Notes under the pieces: model-generated
What the model saw: only the letters and a program-made list of their open reading frames with translations
What the model was told of the DNA's origin: nothing
Database searches by the model: none
Shown: piece after piece, positions 24,751 to 37,300 of the stretch
Numbering within the stretch: position 1 is the stretch's first letter
Layout of the letters: each line of letters starts with the position of its first letter
Made by a program: the position numbers and the translations under genes
Origin: Ariolimax columbianus
Lineage: Eukaryota > Mollusca > Gastropoda > Stylommatophora > Arionidae
Reading direction: 5' to 3'
NCBI GenBank assembly: GCA_036924085.1
Contig: JAVGWX010000002.1
Coordinates: 153,021,571-153,085,570 of the forward strand
Length of the DNA: 64,000 nucleotides

Positions 24751-25209
24751 AAGTGGTATAGGTAATACATTTATATTTTCCATTTCACGTCTGGGATTAG
24801 AATTACTTTGCATTGTCTACACGGGACTTGGTATGCGGATGTTGTGTGCTTTCACTACTCCAAATTACGTCCGCTAGGCCCCATTCTGCAATCGGGATTT
24901 CTGAACTCTTGTTCTAATATACTCACAGGCGTATTTGCGGTCTGACGTTATGAAGCGTAATAGCTGTATATGCACACGCATACTTTTTTATGTTTTCACT
25001 GCCCCTCCTTTTAAAAATAACAACTTGTTTGTGTGTTACCACGTCCGTGATACAATTCTTGTGATAGCATATTCGTCTTCTTTTACCACGCCCGTGATAT
25101 AAATCTCGTGTTGGCATAATCGTATATTCTTACCACGTCCGTGATACAATTCTTGTGTTGGCATCTTCTTACCAAAAATGTAATAACGTACCTTCTCCCC
25201 ACTCACACA

Positions 25210-25252
<43 letters not shown>

Positions 25253-25404
25253 ACTCTGCCTATTTCACTATCTCTCTCTTTCTCTCTCTCTCTCTCCTTT
25301 TAGCGCTCCCTCTCTCTCTTTCTACAGTACATTTACTATGTTGTTTGAAGCTATTTGTGTTGAGATTTGAACTCTCTGTAGTGTTTCTTTGGTAAAGAGT
25401 TAAA
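24751..25404. repeat. Short ~47-bp repeat and CT microsatellite
   Basis: CCACGTCCGTGATACAATTC-type units occur at about 25039, 25087 and 25135. The CT-rich microsatellite spans about 25207-25322. No gene. Confidence 0.7.
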
Positions 25405-25560
25405 GTGGCTCTTCTTATAGTCCATGGCATACCGAAGTAATCGGACTTAGTCCTGTTAGTAGTAGTGCAATGCGGGACTTTTCCATAGGCTGCAACTATG
25501 TTTAACACAGTGCCGATAACCTACTTGTGGGTCAGACTACTGCAATACGTCCTACGTCCG
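25405..25560 (+). repeat. Dispersed family E, copy
   Basis: GGCTCTTCTTATAGTCCATG, AGTAGTGCAATGCGGGACTT, CATAGGCTGCAACTATG align in order with the other family E copies. Confidence 0.5.
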
Positions 25561-25960
25561 GAGCACTGTTTGGAAGCAAAGGGGGATACATAAGTACGTA
25601 ATTGCCTGTTAGTTAGTTAGTTATAAATTCACTTGTACCCTGATGGAAGACGTGTTGAGTCTATCTCGTCCCTCATGAGCCAGATACGCCGTGGCTGACG
25701 TCGTAGACCTGTGTCGTTGAACAATCGTCTTTACGTCTTCTACCCACCTTACCCTTGTTCGTTCTCTAGCTCGGAAGCCGGATGGTCTGGCGATGCAAGC
25801 TCGAAGGGGAAGTTGGATATGTATTTGACGCATGTAATGAAATCGGCCCTATTGCGAAGTTCTCTTCCCTCAATGTCTTACTGGAGACGCCGACGGACAT
25901 TCTCAAACTGCTCATTCCACAAGTGGAAATGTTGCTATCTCAGACCTCGTTACTTGGGAT
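25561..25960 (-). pseudogene. Possible LINE 3'-end relic
   Basis: Minus strand 25833-25621 reads RARERTRVRWVEDVKTIVQR and later AYLAHEGRDRLN. This resembles the basic GRPRxRWVDD tail of RTE-like ORFs. No catalytic residues. Confidence 0.35.
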
Positions 25961-26312
25961 CAAGATGCTGAGCAGCGCATGAGCTGCAGTAGTCAGCGAC
26001 CCATAGCTGACTGCTAGCGTCAGGGCCAGCCAACCATAGCTGCCAAGACCCTCCTACGCCTCCACGCGGTGATCCTGGATAACAGGCTGCAGCAGGGCAG
26101 ACTGGCTAAGGAGAAGGGATCGAAGAGGGAAAGCTAACCCGGTACTAAAAAAATGCTTGCTGAAGTCGGATGTGTTGGACCGAAAGGTGCAAATATCGCA
26201 GCTAAGCTGTAAACTACGACACAACGCATTCCGTTCTCAGGACTACATTCTGCTACTTAAGCCCATTCAGGGTTTGGTAGTGGGAGATTGAAAACGAAGA
26301 AGAAGAAGACCT
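25961..26312 (+). repeat. SINE-like family A, full-length copy 2
   Basis: Starts CAAGATGCTGAGCAGCGCAT, passes through CCATAGCTGCCAAGACCCTC, CCACGCGGTGATCCTGGATA, AAGTCGGATGTGTTGGACCG and GGGTTTGGTAGTGGGAGATT, and ends in an ACGAAGAAGAAGAAG tail. About 320-350 bp, no coding frame. Confidence 0.85.
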
Positions 26313-26529
26313 CGTTATGACCCACTTTTGACTCTGGCAGTATAGTGTTGGTAGGAAGATGCTATGAAACAGTTGTTGTTTTATGCCAGACTAATGCTCT
26401 GATGTTTAAGCAATTAGCAGTTGATAAATCACTTCTGCTGCTTTCTGACATCTAGTCTTAATTTCTCTGTCGCATATACCATCTTCTGAGAAAATGCTGC
26501 CCATTTACCTGACCTCCTGAGCCTGCTAG
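26313..26529. other. Spacer, nothing recognised
   Basis: No feature supported. Confidence 0.4.
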
Positions 26530-27060
26530 AGAGCCTCGCTAAGGCTGATTCGGCTAAGTGGCCCCTGTTGTGTGCCCACCTTAAGAGTAGTCATCTTAGA
26601 TGGGCTAATATGAATACATTGCTTATCGCAGGTTCTGTCCAACACTGGCAAGTGATTTTTAAGTTTTTTTTCGTCTCTGTATGTGAGGCATTCTTCATAT
26701 GTGATTAGCATTTCATATATGGAATCATCATGTTCGTGTGACACAGTTTTGTTCATATATAATGCAGCGAAACGGTGGGAATAACACACATCTCTGACGT
26801 ACATCTTTGGCATTTGCAAAAGCTTCTGTTATACCGTCTTCAGTACGCACCACACTTTCACTTTCTTGATGCAGAGCCCTCACATTGTCAAGTAACTGGC
26901 CTCCTATCTTATATTCCTACATCACCGTACAGAGCCTGTTTCTGGCAACCCTGTCGAAAGCTTTCTGTGTAAAAAAAAATGCAAAATTGAGAGGCTCGCC
27001 GTATTCACCCCTTGCCCTTACGGAACCCGAATTTGGGGATCAGAAATACGTCACACTGTC
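26530..27060 (-). pseudogene. RTE-like LINE relic, RT core fragment
   Basis: Minus strand around 26990-26940 reads FAFFFTQKAFDRVARN (RT motif with Asp, K/E-A-F-D-R-V). About 26910-26770 gives VRALHQESESVVRTEDGITE and DVRQRCVLFPPF (the GVRQGC-LSP-LF motif, damaged). 26819-26526 is a downstream open stretch. Heavily mutated, no 3' end recognised. Confidence 0.6.
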
Positions 27061-27582
27061 TTCGAACAGTTTAACACGCAGCTTTCCCACATGACTTTTA
27101 ATGACAATTAATTACTCATATAAGTGTCACAGGTCCGCTTCCAGTCCCTTCCTTTTCATGTGGGTACTGCTGTAGTCCGCTGTCAGTCGCCTATGATTCT
27201 TCGCTCTCTCCGTCTGTTATCATCAGTCAATCAATCAAAACTTTGTCAGCCTCGCTTTGTCACCAACTAAATACACGCCAAATCATCAAATATTGACCTG
27301 CCCATATCTATTGAAGTCTTTGTGACAACGTTTTTAGAGGATGTGGTAGCGAACCATACGATCAACTATATACAGTCACCTCCAACTATAGGTTACAGTG
27401 TTACTATTCATTGCTACCCCGCAAGGCATGTTATCACTCAGTCGAATTGCCTGTTATCACTCAGTCGAATTGCCTGTTATCACTTAGTCGAATTGCCTGT
27501 TATCACTCAGTTGAATTGCCTGTTATAGACGGGCTTATGTTCTAGTTTATTCACAATTACCCTTAGGCGGAACAATATACTT
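27061..27582. repeat. PDIA5 upstream region with a 23-bp direct repeat (x4-5)
   Basis: GAATTGCCTGTTATCACTCA recurs at a 23-nt period in about 27427-27525. The remaining sequence has no recognised gene. Confidence 0.75.
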
Positions 27583-27617
27583 GACCCGGAAATAGATTTC
27601 CTGGACGTGGCATCAAC
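27583..27617 (+). promoter_or_regulatory. Proximal 5' region of PDIA5 with ETS-like and UPRE-like motifs
   Basis: Just upstream of the ATG are CCCGGAAAT (27585-27593, ETS-like) and GACGTGGC (27604-27611). The latter contains the CCACG complement and ACGT core found in XBP1/ATF6 unfolded-protein-response elements. No TATA box or CCAAT was seen nearby. The transcription start is unknown, so the motif could lie in the 5' UTR. Function is inference. Confidence 0.3.
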
Positions 27618-27671
27618 ATGGCTGCACCGATGGAATCTGTCGTCTGGATTCTCGGTGTTTTTGTTTTGTTT
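27618..27671 (+). CDS. PDIA5: PDIA5 exon 1: start codon and signal peptide
   Basis: Encodes MAAPMESVVWILGVFVLF, the start of a cleavable signal peptide that continues into exon 2. The ATG has A at -3 and G at +4, a strong initiation context. Donor is TTT|GTAAGT, phase 0. A second in-frame ATG lies four codons downstream, but the first gives the better signal-peptide layout. Confidence 0.82.
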
Positions 27672-30600
27672 GTAAGTGTGTGTTGTAATTTCCATCCTTC
27701 TATTTTTTATGGAATAAAATTGTATGTCTTATATCAGATTTAACAATTTCCAGATCAATAGCAAATGCTATTCTGTCATTGCTGATCAGCTTGATATCAC
27801 TCACTGACAGTGACACTCACTGACTCAGTCAGTTATTTGAGTTAACGCCATCGGACTCTTTATTTTTATTGACTTAATAATAGTGTACTTACTACTAGTA
27901 CTACCTCTAGTCAATAGTATAAAAACATTTCATTGATTCAATGTTGATCGTACATGATTTTTAAAAAAAATGCAACTGTAGTTCAATCATATACATTTTC
28001 TTCCGGGAATTAAATTTACACTCTTTTACTTTTGTTCAAGAACGTCATTTTTTTTTTTTAAAGCTGGAATGACTTCAATGACTTGTCTTGTTCCCTTCCT
28101 CATTGCTTTGGACTTACTAACTTAAATTAACACTTAAACTTAACACTACGTATAACTTCCAAGATTGTAACATTTAAATACTAGTAACAGTTACCTAATT
28201 ACTAACAGCACCAGTAACAGTAAAGTGCTGGACACAATATCTGACTCTGCTGTGCTAGTGTGTTCATTATCATTGCTCGCGATGGGCAACTATTATTGGA
28301 CTATATTATTATTACTATCAGTAACTGATTGAGCCTGTACTGATTTGGTTGGTTATTGATCTGTGGGCTCCTGCCCTTTGTCCCAATGCCAAATAAAGGT
28401 ATCTGCAAGTGTTTGTGAATGTTGTTTAGTTCCGTATAAAGTGTTCATTTGTCTTGCCTTGGAGGAAGAAACTCTTTCCTAACAGTAACACCAGTCGTCG
28501 GACATTCAAAAAGATAGTGCTCAACATTTGCATAGGGATGTGTGCACAGACGGCACTCTGTAGTATGTTCTGGTTGGATTTTGTTCAAGTGACTGCTCAG
28601 TTGTACGTGTTGAGTGCAAAGTTGAAAAATGGTGCTTTGATCTCTCCTTTTCAGGGGGTTGATGTTTTAGTACCGATTTAAACTTCCTGTCAGAGGAAGG
28701 CTTAAAAAAAAAAGAATTATGAAAATGTGTGAAGAGGAAGGCTAGAAAAATGAAAGACATTAGAAGAAGAATGAGCCTAAAATAATTATAAACAAATAAA
28801 AGGGGGATACTAGAATAATTATACAAAAGAGTAACAGAGGTTAGAAGAATCATAAACATGATAGAAAAGGGAGGTTAAAAAAATGAACAAAATTTAAAAA
28901 AGGGATGCTGAAGAATGACGAACATAATCAGAAAAGGGAGGCTGGAAAAATTATAAATATGATTAGGAAAGAGAGGCTAGAAGAATGCTAAACATGATTA
29001 GGAAAGAGAGGCTAGAAGAATACTAAACATGATTAGGAAAGGGAGGCTAGAAGAATGCTAAACATAATTAGGAAAGGGAGGCTAGAAGAATGCTAAACTT
29101 GATTAGGAAAGGGAGGCTAGCAGAATGCTAAACATGATTAGGAAAGGGAGGCTAGAAGAATGCTAAACATGATTAGGAAAGGGAGGCTAGCAGAATGCTA
29201 AACATGATTAGGAAAGGGAGGCTAGAAGAATGCTAAACATGATTAGGAAAGGGAGGCTAGAAGAATGCTAAACATGATTAGTAAAGGGAGGCTAGAAGAA
29301 TGCTAAACATGATTAGGAAAGGGAGGCTAGAAGAATGCTAAACATAATTAGGAAAGAGAGGCTAGAAGAATGATACACATGATTAGAACAGAGAGGCTAA
29401 ATTAACTTTTGCGTTGTCTTTTTCCCCTTGTTTTAAAAAAATTCTTTCATTTCATTAATTAGAGATATGAGTTTTACATTAAATTTTGTGTTTTAATTTG
29501 CTCCACTTTATTCTTTCTTCTTTCTTTAATCTATCTCACTCACTATTTCTCATTTTCCTTTTTTCCTGACCTTCTTTCTCATGCTTTTTGTTCAAATTAA
29601 ATTGAATTGAAATGTAAAATTGCACCAAATGTAAACAATGTATTCTAATTTGTATTTCACAAAAGATAAATAAATGTCTTTTAAAATAAAATAAAAAAAA
29701 GGTTAGAAGAATAATAAACATGGTTAAAATAGAGAGGCTAGAATAAAAGACATGAGTAACAGTTAGTTGTTGTTTTGTCTTTGAAACTAAACTTTTTGTG
29801 AAGAGCTCTTCACTCTTGACGAATTTTCTCTGGTTGTGTTGTGAGTTTGCAGTTGCTCTTCTCACATCCCTGGGTGTACTGAAGAAAGTGGACCTGAGTC
29901 CCTCCTCACTGTAATGCAGTGTAGGACTTCTCAAACAGGCTCTCCACTATAGTGATCACCATGTTTAAAAAAACTTTTTGGACAAATGTTTTTAATACGA
30001 CTTGTTTCCAGGCATGCAATAAGGATGTGATATTGAGTTTTGTACAGCATTTTTCCCTTGATTCTGAAACTACCAACATGGGGCGAGAAAAAATGTTAGA
30101 CATGAATAGCATTTTTTTCCAATTCACTCTCAAATTTATGCCAGCATGTTATTCGGAACCAGAAGGTAGAGCAAAGAATAATGACACTGTTTGATGTATT
30201 GGTAAAGTACTTGCTTTTCACAACAAAGGTGCATGGTTCAACTGCCATGGCCGCCACACTCCAGTTGACCCAGCTGTAAAAATGTGCCTAGCATATGACT
30301 AGGGAAATAAAAATCAGTGAGAAAAGAAACTGACCACCCTACCTCATACAAGCTGTGCCTTCGTATACTGGTCTATAAGAACTTCACTCCCTGACAGTAG
30401 TGTAGCTACTATGGGACAAACCTTGATTTTACTTATTGGCCAGGCATGTCATCAGAAGTGGCCAAGGAGGGTTGGTCATTGACAAGCTACCTCATCCAGC
30501 AGAATAAGGGATAACAGCCTGCATCGAACAAGTGCCGGTCAGTGAATGGATGGCTATTCACATTCATTTATAGCTAATAAATTAAGGCAGTATTTATGAA

Positions 30601-31091
30601 GCATTTGTGTCCGGAATTTAATTACCAATACTGTGAATACGAGGAGACAAAAGGTAACTAATATTTTTTATGAGCAGATTTGCCATATTAAGATTATTAT
30701 TTGACTTCCTCTTGTGAGTGTGTGCACATATGCATACACATACATACTTACATATATGAGGAGAGGAGACTAATGTCTGGTCAGACATAACATACTGATT
30801 AGACAGAGTCAGCGTCAGGTAAAATATACTGACCAAGACTGCTACTCACTTTCATGCAACTCTCCCTCAAAACAGACCTGTTTTAAGACAGTATGGCTAA
30901 CGAGGAGGGAGTTGATGTGATCCCTGCCGTATTGAGCAACATACCAGCTAAGCCAATTATAGCACAACTGCCTGGAGGACCCAGTCCACCTTCATCGGCT
31001 CGCTCAGGAATTTGAGGAAAGTTACTGTATCCCACCACCTAAGCCCTTTTCAGGGCACACAAAAGAGTAAAGTTACTCGTCGTGAGCATTT

Positions 31092-31149
<58 letters not shown>

Positions 31150-31318
31150 TTCTAAAAGTTGTTACAGCCGGGGGTGGTGTTGAGGATGAATTCTCAACAC
31201 CAACTAAATGCTCCCATGGTGTGCGTCTAATATAGCCTCTAACAACAAAGTCCATCTCCCGGAACTGTTTTGACTAACAGGAGAAGGGGCGGAAGGCGAG
31301 CTACTGGTGCCTTAAAAC

Positions 31319-31366
<48 letters not shown>

Positions 31367-34300
31367 GTATATATTGGTTTTACACACACACATGAACATA
31401 CATTTTTATGTTGTTAAATAAGTACAATTTACCAAAAAATATTGTTCTACATCAAGGTTGAAATATACTCTTGAATTGTTTATTAAAACCACTGCAGGTT
31501 GAATGATAAAATATTTAGTTTTGTTATTGTGGGCTCTATTTTAGCAACCCCTTCATTAGAAACTATAAACCACAAGAAAAAGAATAGAAGACTTCTGCAC
31601 CCCATGGTGGATTAGGAGTGACTAAGTCAAGATTCTGCTGAACCTTTATAGACAATTGCTTATTCTAGAACCTATGTGGTTTATTTATTTTCTCTGTCTT
31701 TTTTTCAGTTGATGGTTCCTTACAATTCATCTGCACAGAACAGCAGCAGTAAAAAATCTTTCATCATTAGGGTGGAGGATTACAAAGATTTTAAGAAACT
31801 CTTGAGAACAAAAACAAACTTATTGGTCATCTGTGCTCAATCAGGTAAGTGAATTGATTTTGTGTGTCAATGTCTAGAAAATCACTAAGAACTGTGCATG
31901 CACTACATTCAGGAATGCAATCAACTTGTAATAAACAGCTACGGTAAACAAATTTTTAGAAGTAGTGATGGTAATGAACTTGTCGATGAATGAGATGGCT
32001 GCAGAAAATGACTGATAGCTGACTGCTTGCGCCAGTGTCAATGAACCAGAGATACTCAAAACCTTATTCTGCCTCTTTCTTCTTCTTCTTCTGCATTCGT
32101 TCTTAATCTCCCACTACCAAGCCCTGAACAGGGCTTTGTAAGTAGCAGGATGTAGTCCAGAGAATGGAATGCGTTGTGTTGCTAGTTTACAGCTTGACTG
32201 CGATATTTGCACCTTTCGGTCCGACACATCCGTCTTTGGCATGATTCTGCCTCCAAGCGGCAGGCCTTGAAACAACTGGCTGAGAGAATAGGGATCGAAG
32301 TTTGAAGGCAAACCCGGTTAAAAAAATGTGCTGTGCTGAAACTGGACGTGTTGAGCCAAAAGGTGCAGATATTGCAGCTTCACTGTAAGCTACGGCACAA
32401 CATAACAAATCGTCCTTTTACAAAGTAGTAGTAGAAGTTAAGTGAAACTAGAAGACATTGATTTTGTAGATGATCTATGTCTTCTGTGATCTAAGCACTG
32501 AGACTACTAGGACAGTACTAGATAGACTAACTAACACAATTTTCACTACAGTTTTTCTTCCCATTGCTGAGCTCTGTCAGGAGGATATATAGAGCTGGGG
32601 AATAAAGGCCACATGTCATTGCAGTCATCATGCACTGTGCAGACCAGGTTTTTATTTTACCTTCGATATAAAAAAAACCTATGCATTACCGAAGTCACAA
32701 CTGGCTGCTTGCATCAGGGTCAATGAACCATAGTTGACAAAAAACACTGTTTCACATCCAATTGGGAACCCTGGAAATAGGCTGCACTTTGGTAGTCTCA
32801 CTAAGAGATAGGGATTGAAGAGGAAGACAAACTCGGTCTCAAAATTTCTGAGGTAAAACAAGATTTGCTAAACTGAAAGGCACAGATATCACAGCCTCGC
32901 TGTAAATTATGACACAATTTCACAGTATCCTTATCAGGATGAACACCAGAAGAGAAGAAAAAACTGCTGAAACCAGTACAAGAGGAAACAAATCAAATCT
33001 ACATGAAAAATATATGCAATTAAAACTTGATTTTTAAAAATAATCTGACTGGGTTATAAAAAGGTCTATCTATTTTTGATACAGTCATTGGAACTAGTTC
33101 TCAGACATGGTAAGTAAAAGATTATTTGGGAGCACAATTTGGATAGAATTGATTGTTTTAGAAGACCCAAATGGAAGTGGTCTTGATTTGTAAAAATGTT
33201 ACAGAAATATAATTGCATGTTTTGTAATTTTTTTTTTAAACTTTCTGGTGACAGAAACAAAATGTAAAAAAAAAATGTCTACAAATTATTGATAACCCTG
33301 ACTTTATGACATCTGTATTTGTGTTGTTGTTGTTCTTGTCACAATTTTGTTTCTTACAAAGCATAGGAAAAGGCATCAGATTCTACCATCAGTCAAGAGA
33401 TAAATTGCAGCTGTCCTTCGATATTGAGATGATAGATCATTTGATCTAAAGTAAATGGTTATCACTGCCTTGTGGCTCTTCATACTTTCTTCCAAACTTT
33501 TTCGTTCACTGTGGAACACATGTCGTTAGCAAATAACCACCGGGTCCTCATATGATCTGTTCCAGCTCTGTCCACATCTTCTCTGTTTCCTTTATGTTTG
33601 TCTCAAGCTTTCATCTTCATGTTTGTTTTAGTCTTCCCATGGGGATTTCAAAACAGGGACTGTCTTGTAATGCTATCAACATGTTTCTATAATGTGTGTC
33701 CTAACAATACCAAGCCCTCTCATCACATGATGTTCCACTGATATCTGTCTGGTTCTATCCAACAATGATGCATTAGTGATCTTATCATACCATTTCAATC
33801 TCTCTATTCTGCACTTTTTTTTGTTCTCCATGTTTCAGAGCCTACAAAGATAGAATGGATTTTACATTGCAATTGAAGATTTGTACTTCTGTGGAAGAAG
33901 GAAGATTTGTCGGACCAAACTAAGGATGGCTGAACTTTGGGCCTGCTATCCAATCCCATAGGAAGACTGAACTGAATTTGGGGCCTGCTATCCCATCCCA
34001 AAGTAAGACTGAACTTGAGGCCTGCTATCCCATCCCAAAGGACGGCTGAACGTGGAGCCTATCCCATCCTGAAGGAAGACTGAACTTGGGGCCTTTTATC
34101 CCATCCTGAAGGAAGACTGAATTTGGGGCCTGCTATCCCATCCCAAAGTAAGACTGAACTTGAGGCCTGCTATCCCATCCCAAAGGACGGCTGAACGTGG
34201 GGCGTGTTATCCCATCCTGAAGGAAGACTGAACTTGGGGCCTGTTATCCCATCCTGAAGGAAGACTGAATTTGGGGCATTATCCCATCCCAAAGGAAGAC

Positions 34301-37300
34301 TGAACTTGGGGCCTGTTATCTCATCCTGAAAGAAGACTGAACTTGGGGCCTGTTATCCCATCCTGAAGGACCTATAATATACAAGATAAAGAAAATAAGG
34401 CCTCTAGACCATATGGTAGATGAGGAGGGGCCAAAAGTCATCACATTTTATTCTGTCTCCAGAGAAAGCCACATCCAAGGTGATGAAATTGTTTGAAGAG
34501 GTGGCAGAGGAAATGAAGGGAAAAGCCACATTAGGATACATCAGTTGTGGGTAGGTATACCATCACTCTTTAACAGTTTAACTACTGAATTAGAAAACAT
34601 TAATCAAAATCCTGTCTGTTCATTTGTTGAAGCGTAGGTCCATTATTGCATTTGGTTTACCCTAACAGGCTTTTAGGAAAGCATGATTCCAGTCATTTGC
34701 AGCAGTTTCTTAGAAATAGTTTTTAACATGATATTGCCAGTGCTATGCACAACTCTCTTGTCTTATAACATGCAAGGAAGGACAAATTTAGAAAACATAT
34801 TCAAACTGTGGGATAAATAATGTTGTTGTCTCCCTTCTTTTTACCTTAAGATGTGTGTACAAATTTAAACTATAGTTTTCTTAATATTTTGTTATGAATG
34901 TCTTGTTGTTGTGAAGATAATTGCATCTTCTGTTTATCAAGTGAATAATACATTTTTTGGCGCTGTGAGCGACTCGTTGTAGTTATTGGGTAAAAAGTAT
35001 TTATGCAAGCTTCCTAGGAAGGAACCAGCTACATTTAAAACCTGTGCTTCACATTGTAGTGAAAAGATGAATGAGTGAACCAGTGTGATGTTCATTTTCT
35101 TTCATATAATTTATTTAGGTCTAGCTTCGTTGATCACTATAATATATTGTAGTGTAAAGATGTTGTTGAACTTTTATATGACTGAAAAGTAAGAAAAAAA
35201 GTCACGATGTGATCTAGTGATTTTAGATTGATGGCTAATTTCGATTTATGACGCTATTCCAGCATAGAACCTGCAGTTTTAACTGAGCTTTACTGTAATC
35301 CCCTTTTCATTATCACTGAATATTCTTACATAGATTTCCACTTTTTGTTATCACTAATAATTATTACATAAATTTAATATCCACTTTTCAAAATCATTCT
35401 TACATGAATTTTGTATCAACTTTTCATTATGCCTAATAATTCTTACATAGATTGTTTTATGTTTTCTTTCAGAGAAGACAAAAAATTTTGTAAGAAGCTT
35501 AAATTTTCCCCAACAGAGTTTGAATTGAAGCACTACAAGTGAGTTGAGTTTAGAATGAATCGATTGATGAATTATCTGATTTATGCTAAGATACTATTTA
35601 AAAGGAACAATGAGGTACTGAGTGAATGTTTGGTGATTTCTATGTGGACCTGAGTAGATGAACTGGACAAATGTTGATGATTTAATGTGGACCTATAACT
35701 GATAGGCATTGAGTGAATGTTGGTGATTTTTATGTGGACCTATAACTGATAGGCATTGAGTGAATGTTGGTGATTTTAATGTGGACCTATAACTGATAGG
35801 CATTGAGTGAATGTTGGTGATTTTAATGATGACCTTGAGCATGAAGGTTCTGGGCGAATATTGATTTTAATGTGGATATTGAACGAGGAGGTACTGTGTG
35901 AATATTGATGATTTTCATGTGAATGTTGATAATATTAATGTGAACCTTGAACAGTAACGTACTGGGTGAATGTTGGGGATGTTATGTGGACCTTGAACAA
36001 GGAGGAACTGGGTGAATGTATTGATGGCTTTAATAATGTAATGTCAACCTTGTAAAATGAATTTAATTGCTTCTAAAATAAAAAGTAACTTGACTTTGCT
36101 AATCCCTTCTGATTGGAATTGGAGCATAGAGCTGCAAAAAACTAGCTATTCATGTACTGGCCTATCTTTTTGAGCTCTTCCTATGGGTCTCTGGCTGCCT
36201 TGGATTCCCATTCCACTCTTCTTTGCTCTCTCTCTTCTATTCTCATGAGGTTTCCAAATCAGAACACATCTAGTTATATTGTTAAGCTACTGCTATATTA
36301 GTTTTTCTGCCAACATTGGTGTGTTTTTACCCAGACACCTAACAACCCCTAGTGAAATGCCTGAGGGATTTTCACTGCTGGCAGATTTGACCAAGCTGAA
36401 CAGAGTCTGTGTGAGTGTAAGTCAGACAAACTAAAAGTGTCTTGGTCATTCAGGTTTGGGGTTTTAGTGCAGGACCAACACTCCTGTCTATGTAAAAACT
36501 ACCTTGTCAAAAAACTAAGTGACATAAGTTATCTTTTCTGCAGGATGGACATCTGAAGTTCAAAACTTGCATGGTCTCCAGCTATTGTTGTTAAAGATAC
36601 TAGTGATTGGTTTTTTCAATCTTGACAATGTTTCATTGTAAGTGAGTCTTCTTCTTCTGAGTTTGTTCTCAATCTCCTGCTACCAAGCCCTGAACACCAG
36701 ACTTTGCAAGTAGCAGGATGTAATTCAGAGAACGGAATGTATTGTGTCGCTAGTTTATAGCTTGATTGCGATATTTGCACTTTTCAGTCAGACAGATCCG
36801 TCTTCGACAGATTTGTTAGTGGGCTACGTTGGTTCTCCATATATCCCGAGTAAAATTAATAAATTGTAGTTGTGGTGGTACTGAAGATTAAAATGATTAA
36901 AAAGAGATAGGTAATGATCCAGTGACCACAAAAGGACAAAAACTAAACGAAACCCATGATACAACCACAAGGTCTTTATCAGGGACACAAAACAAATAAA
37001 GACAACTAACAAACCACCACAAAATGTTGTCATATATTATGTCTGTTTTTTGTTGTGATCTGTTTGTTGTTTTAGTTTCTCCTTTGTCTTTCTTTGATGA
37101 GGTCTTGTGGCAGTAATGTAAGTTTCGTATTATTTTGTCATGGTATGGTCACTACACCATTACTTACCTATATATGCTTTTATGGCCAATATTGGGAGAC
37201 ATACTGAAGAAAATGGTCCTGGGTCTTCCTAGCTGTAGTGCAATGCAAGGTTTCTAAGTAGGCTCACCACTATAGGAATCACAGTGCTGGTGTAGACTTT

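Noticed and set aside
26775..27094. Plus-strand frames just upstream of PDIA5 considered as an upstream exon
   Set aside because: The opposite strand reads as a decayed RT with recognisable motifs; the plus frames are shadows.
30191..30240. Possible tRNA gene (A- and B-box words, also at 37945-38000)
   Set aside because: No cloverleaf, acceptor stem or anticodon arm is intact; both copies share a SINE body, so they are tRNA-derived SINE heads.
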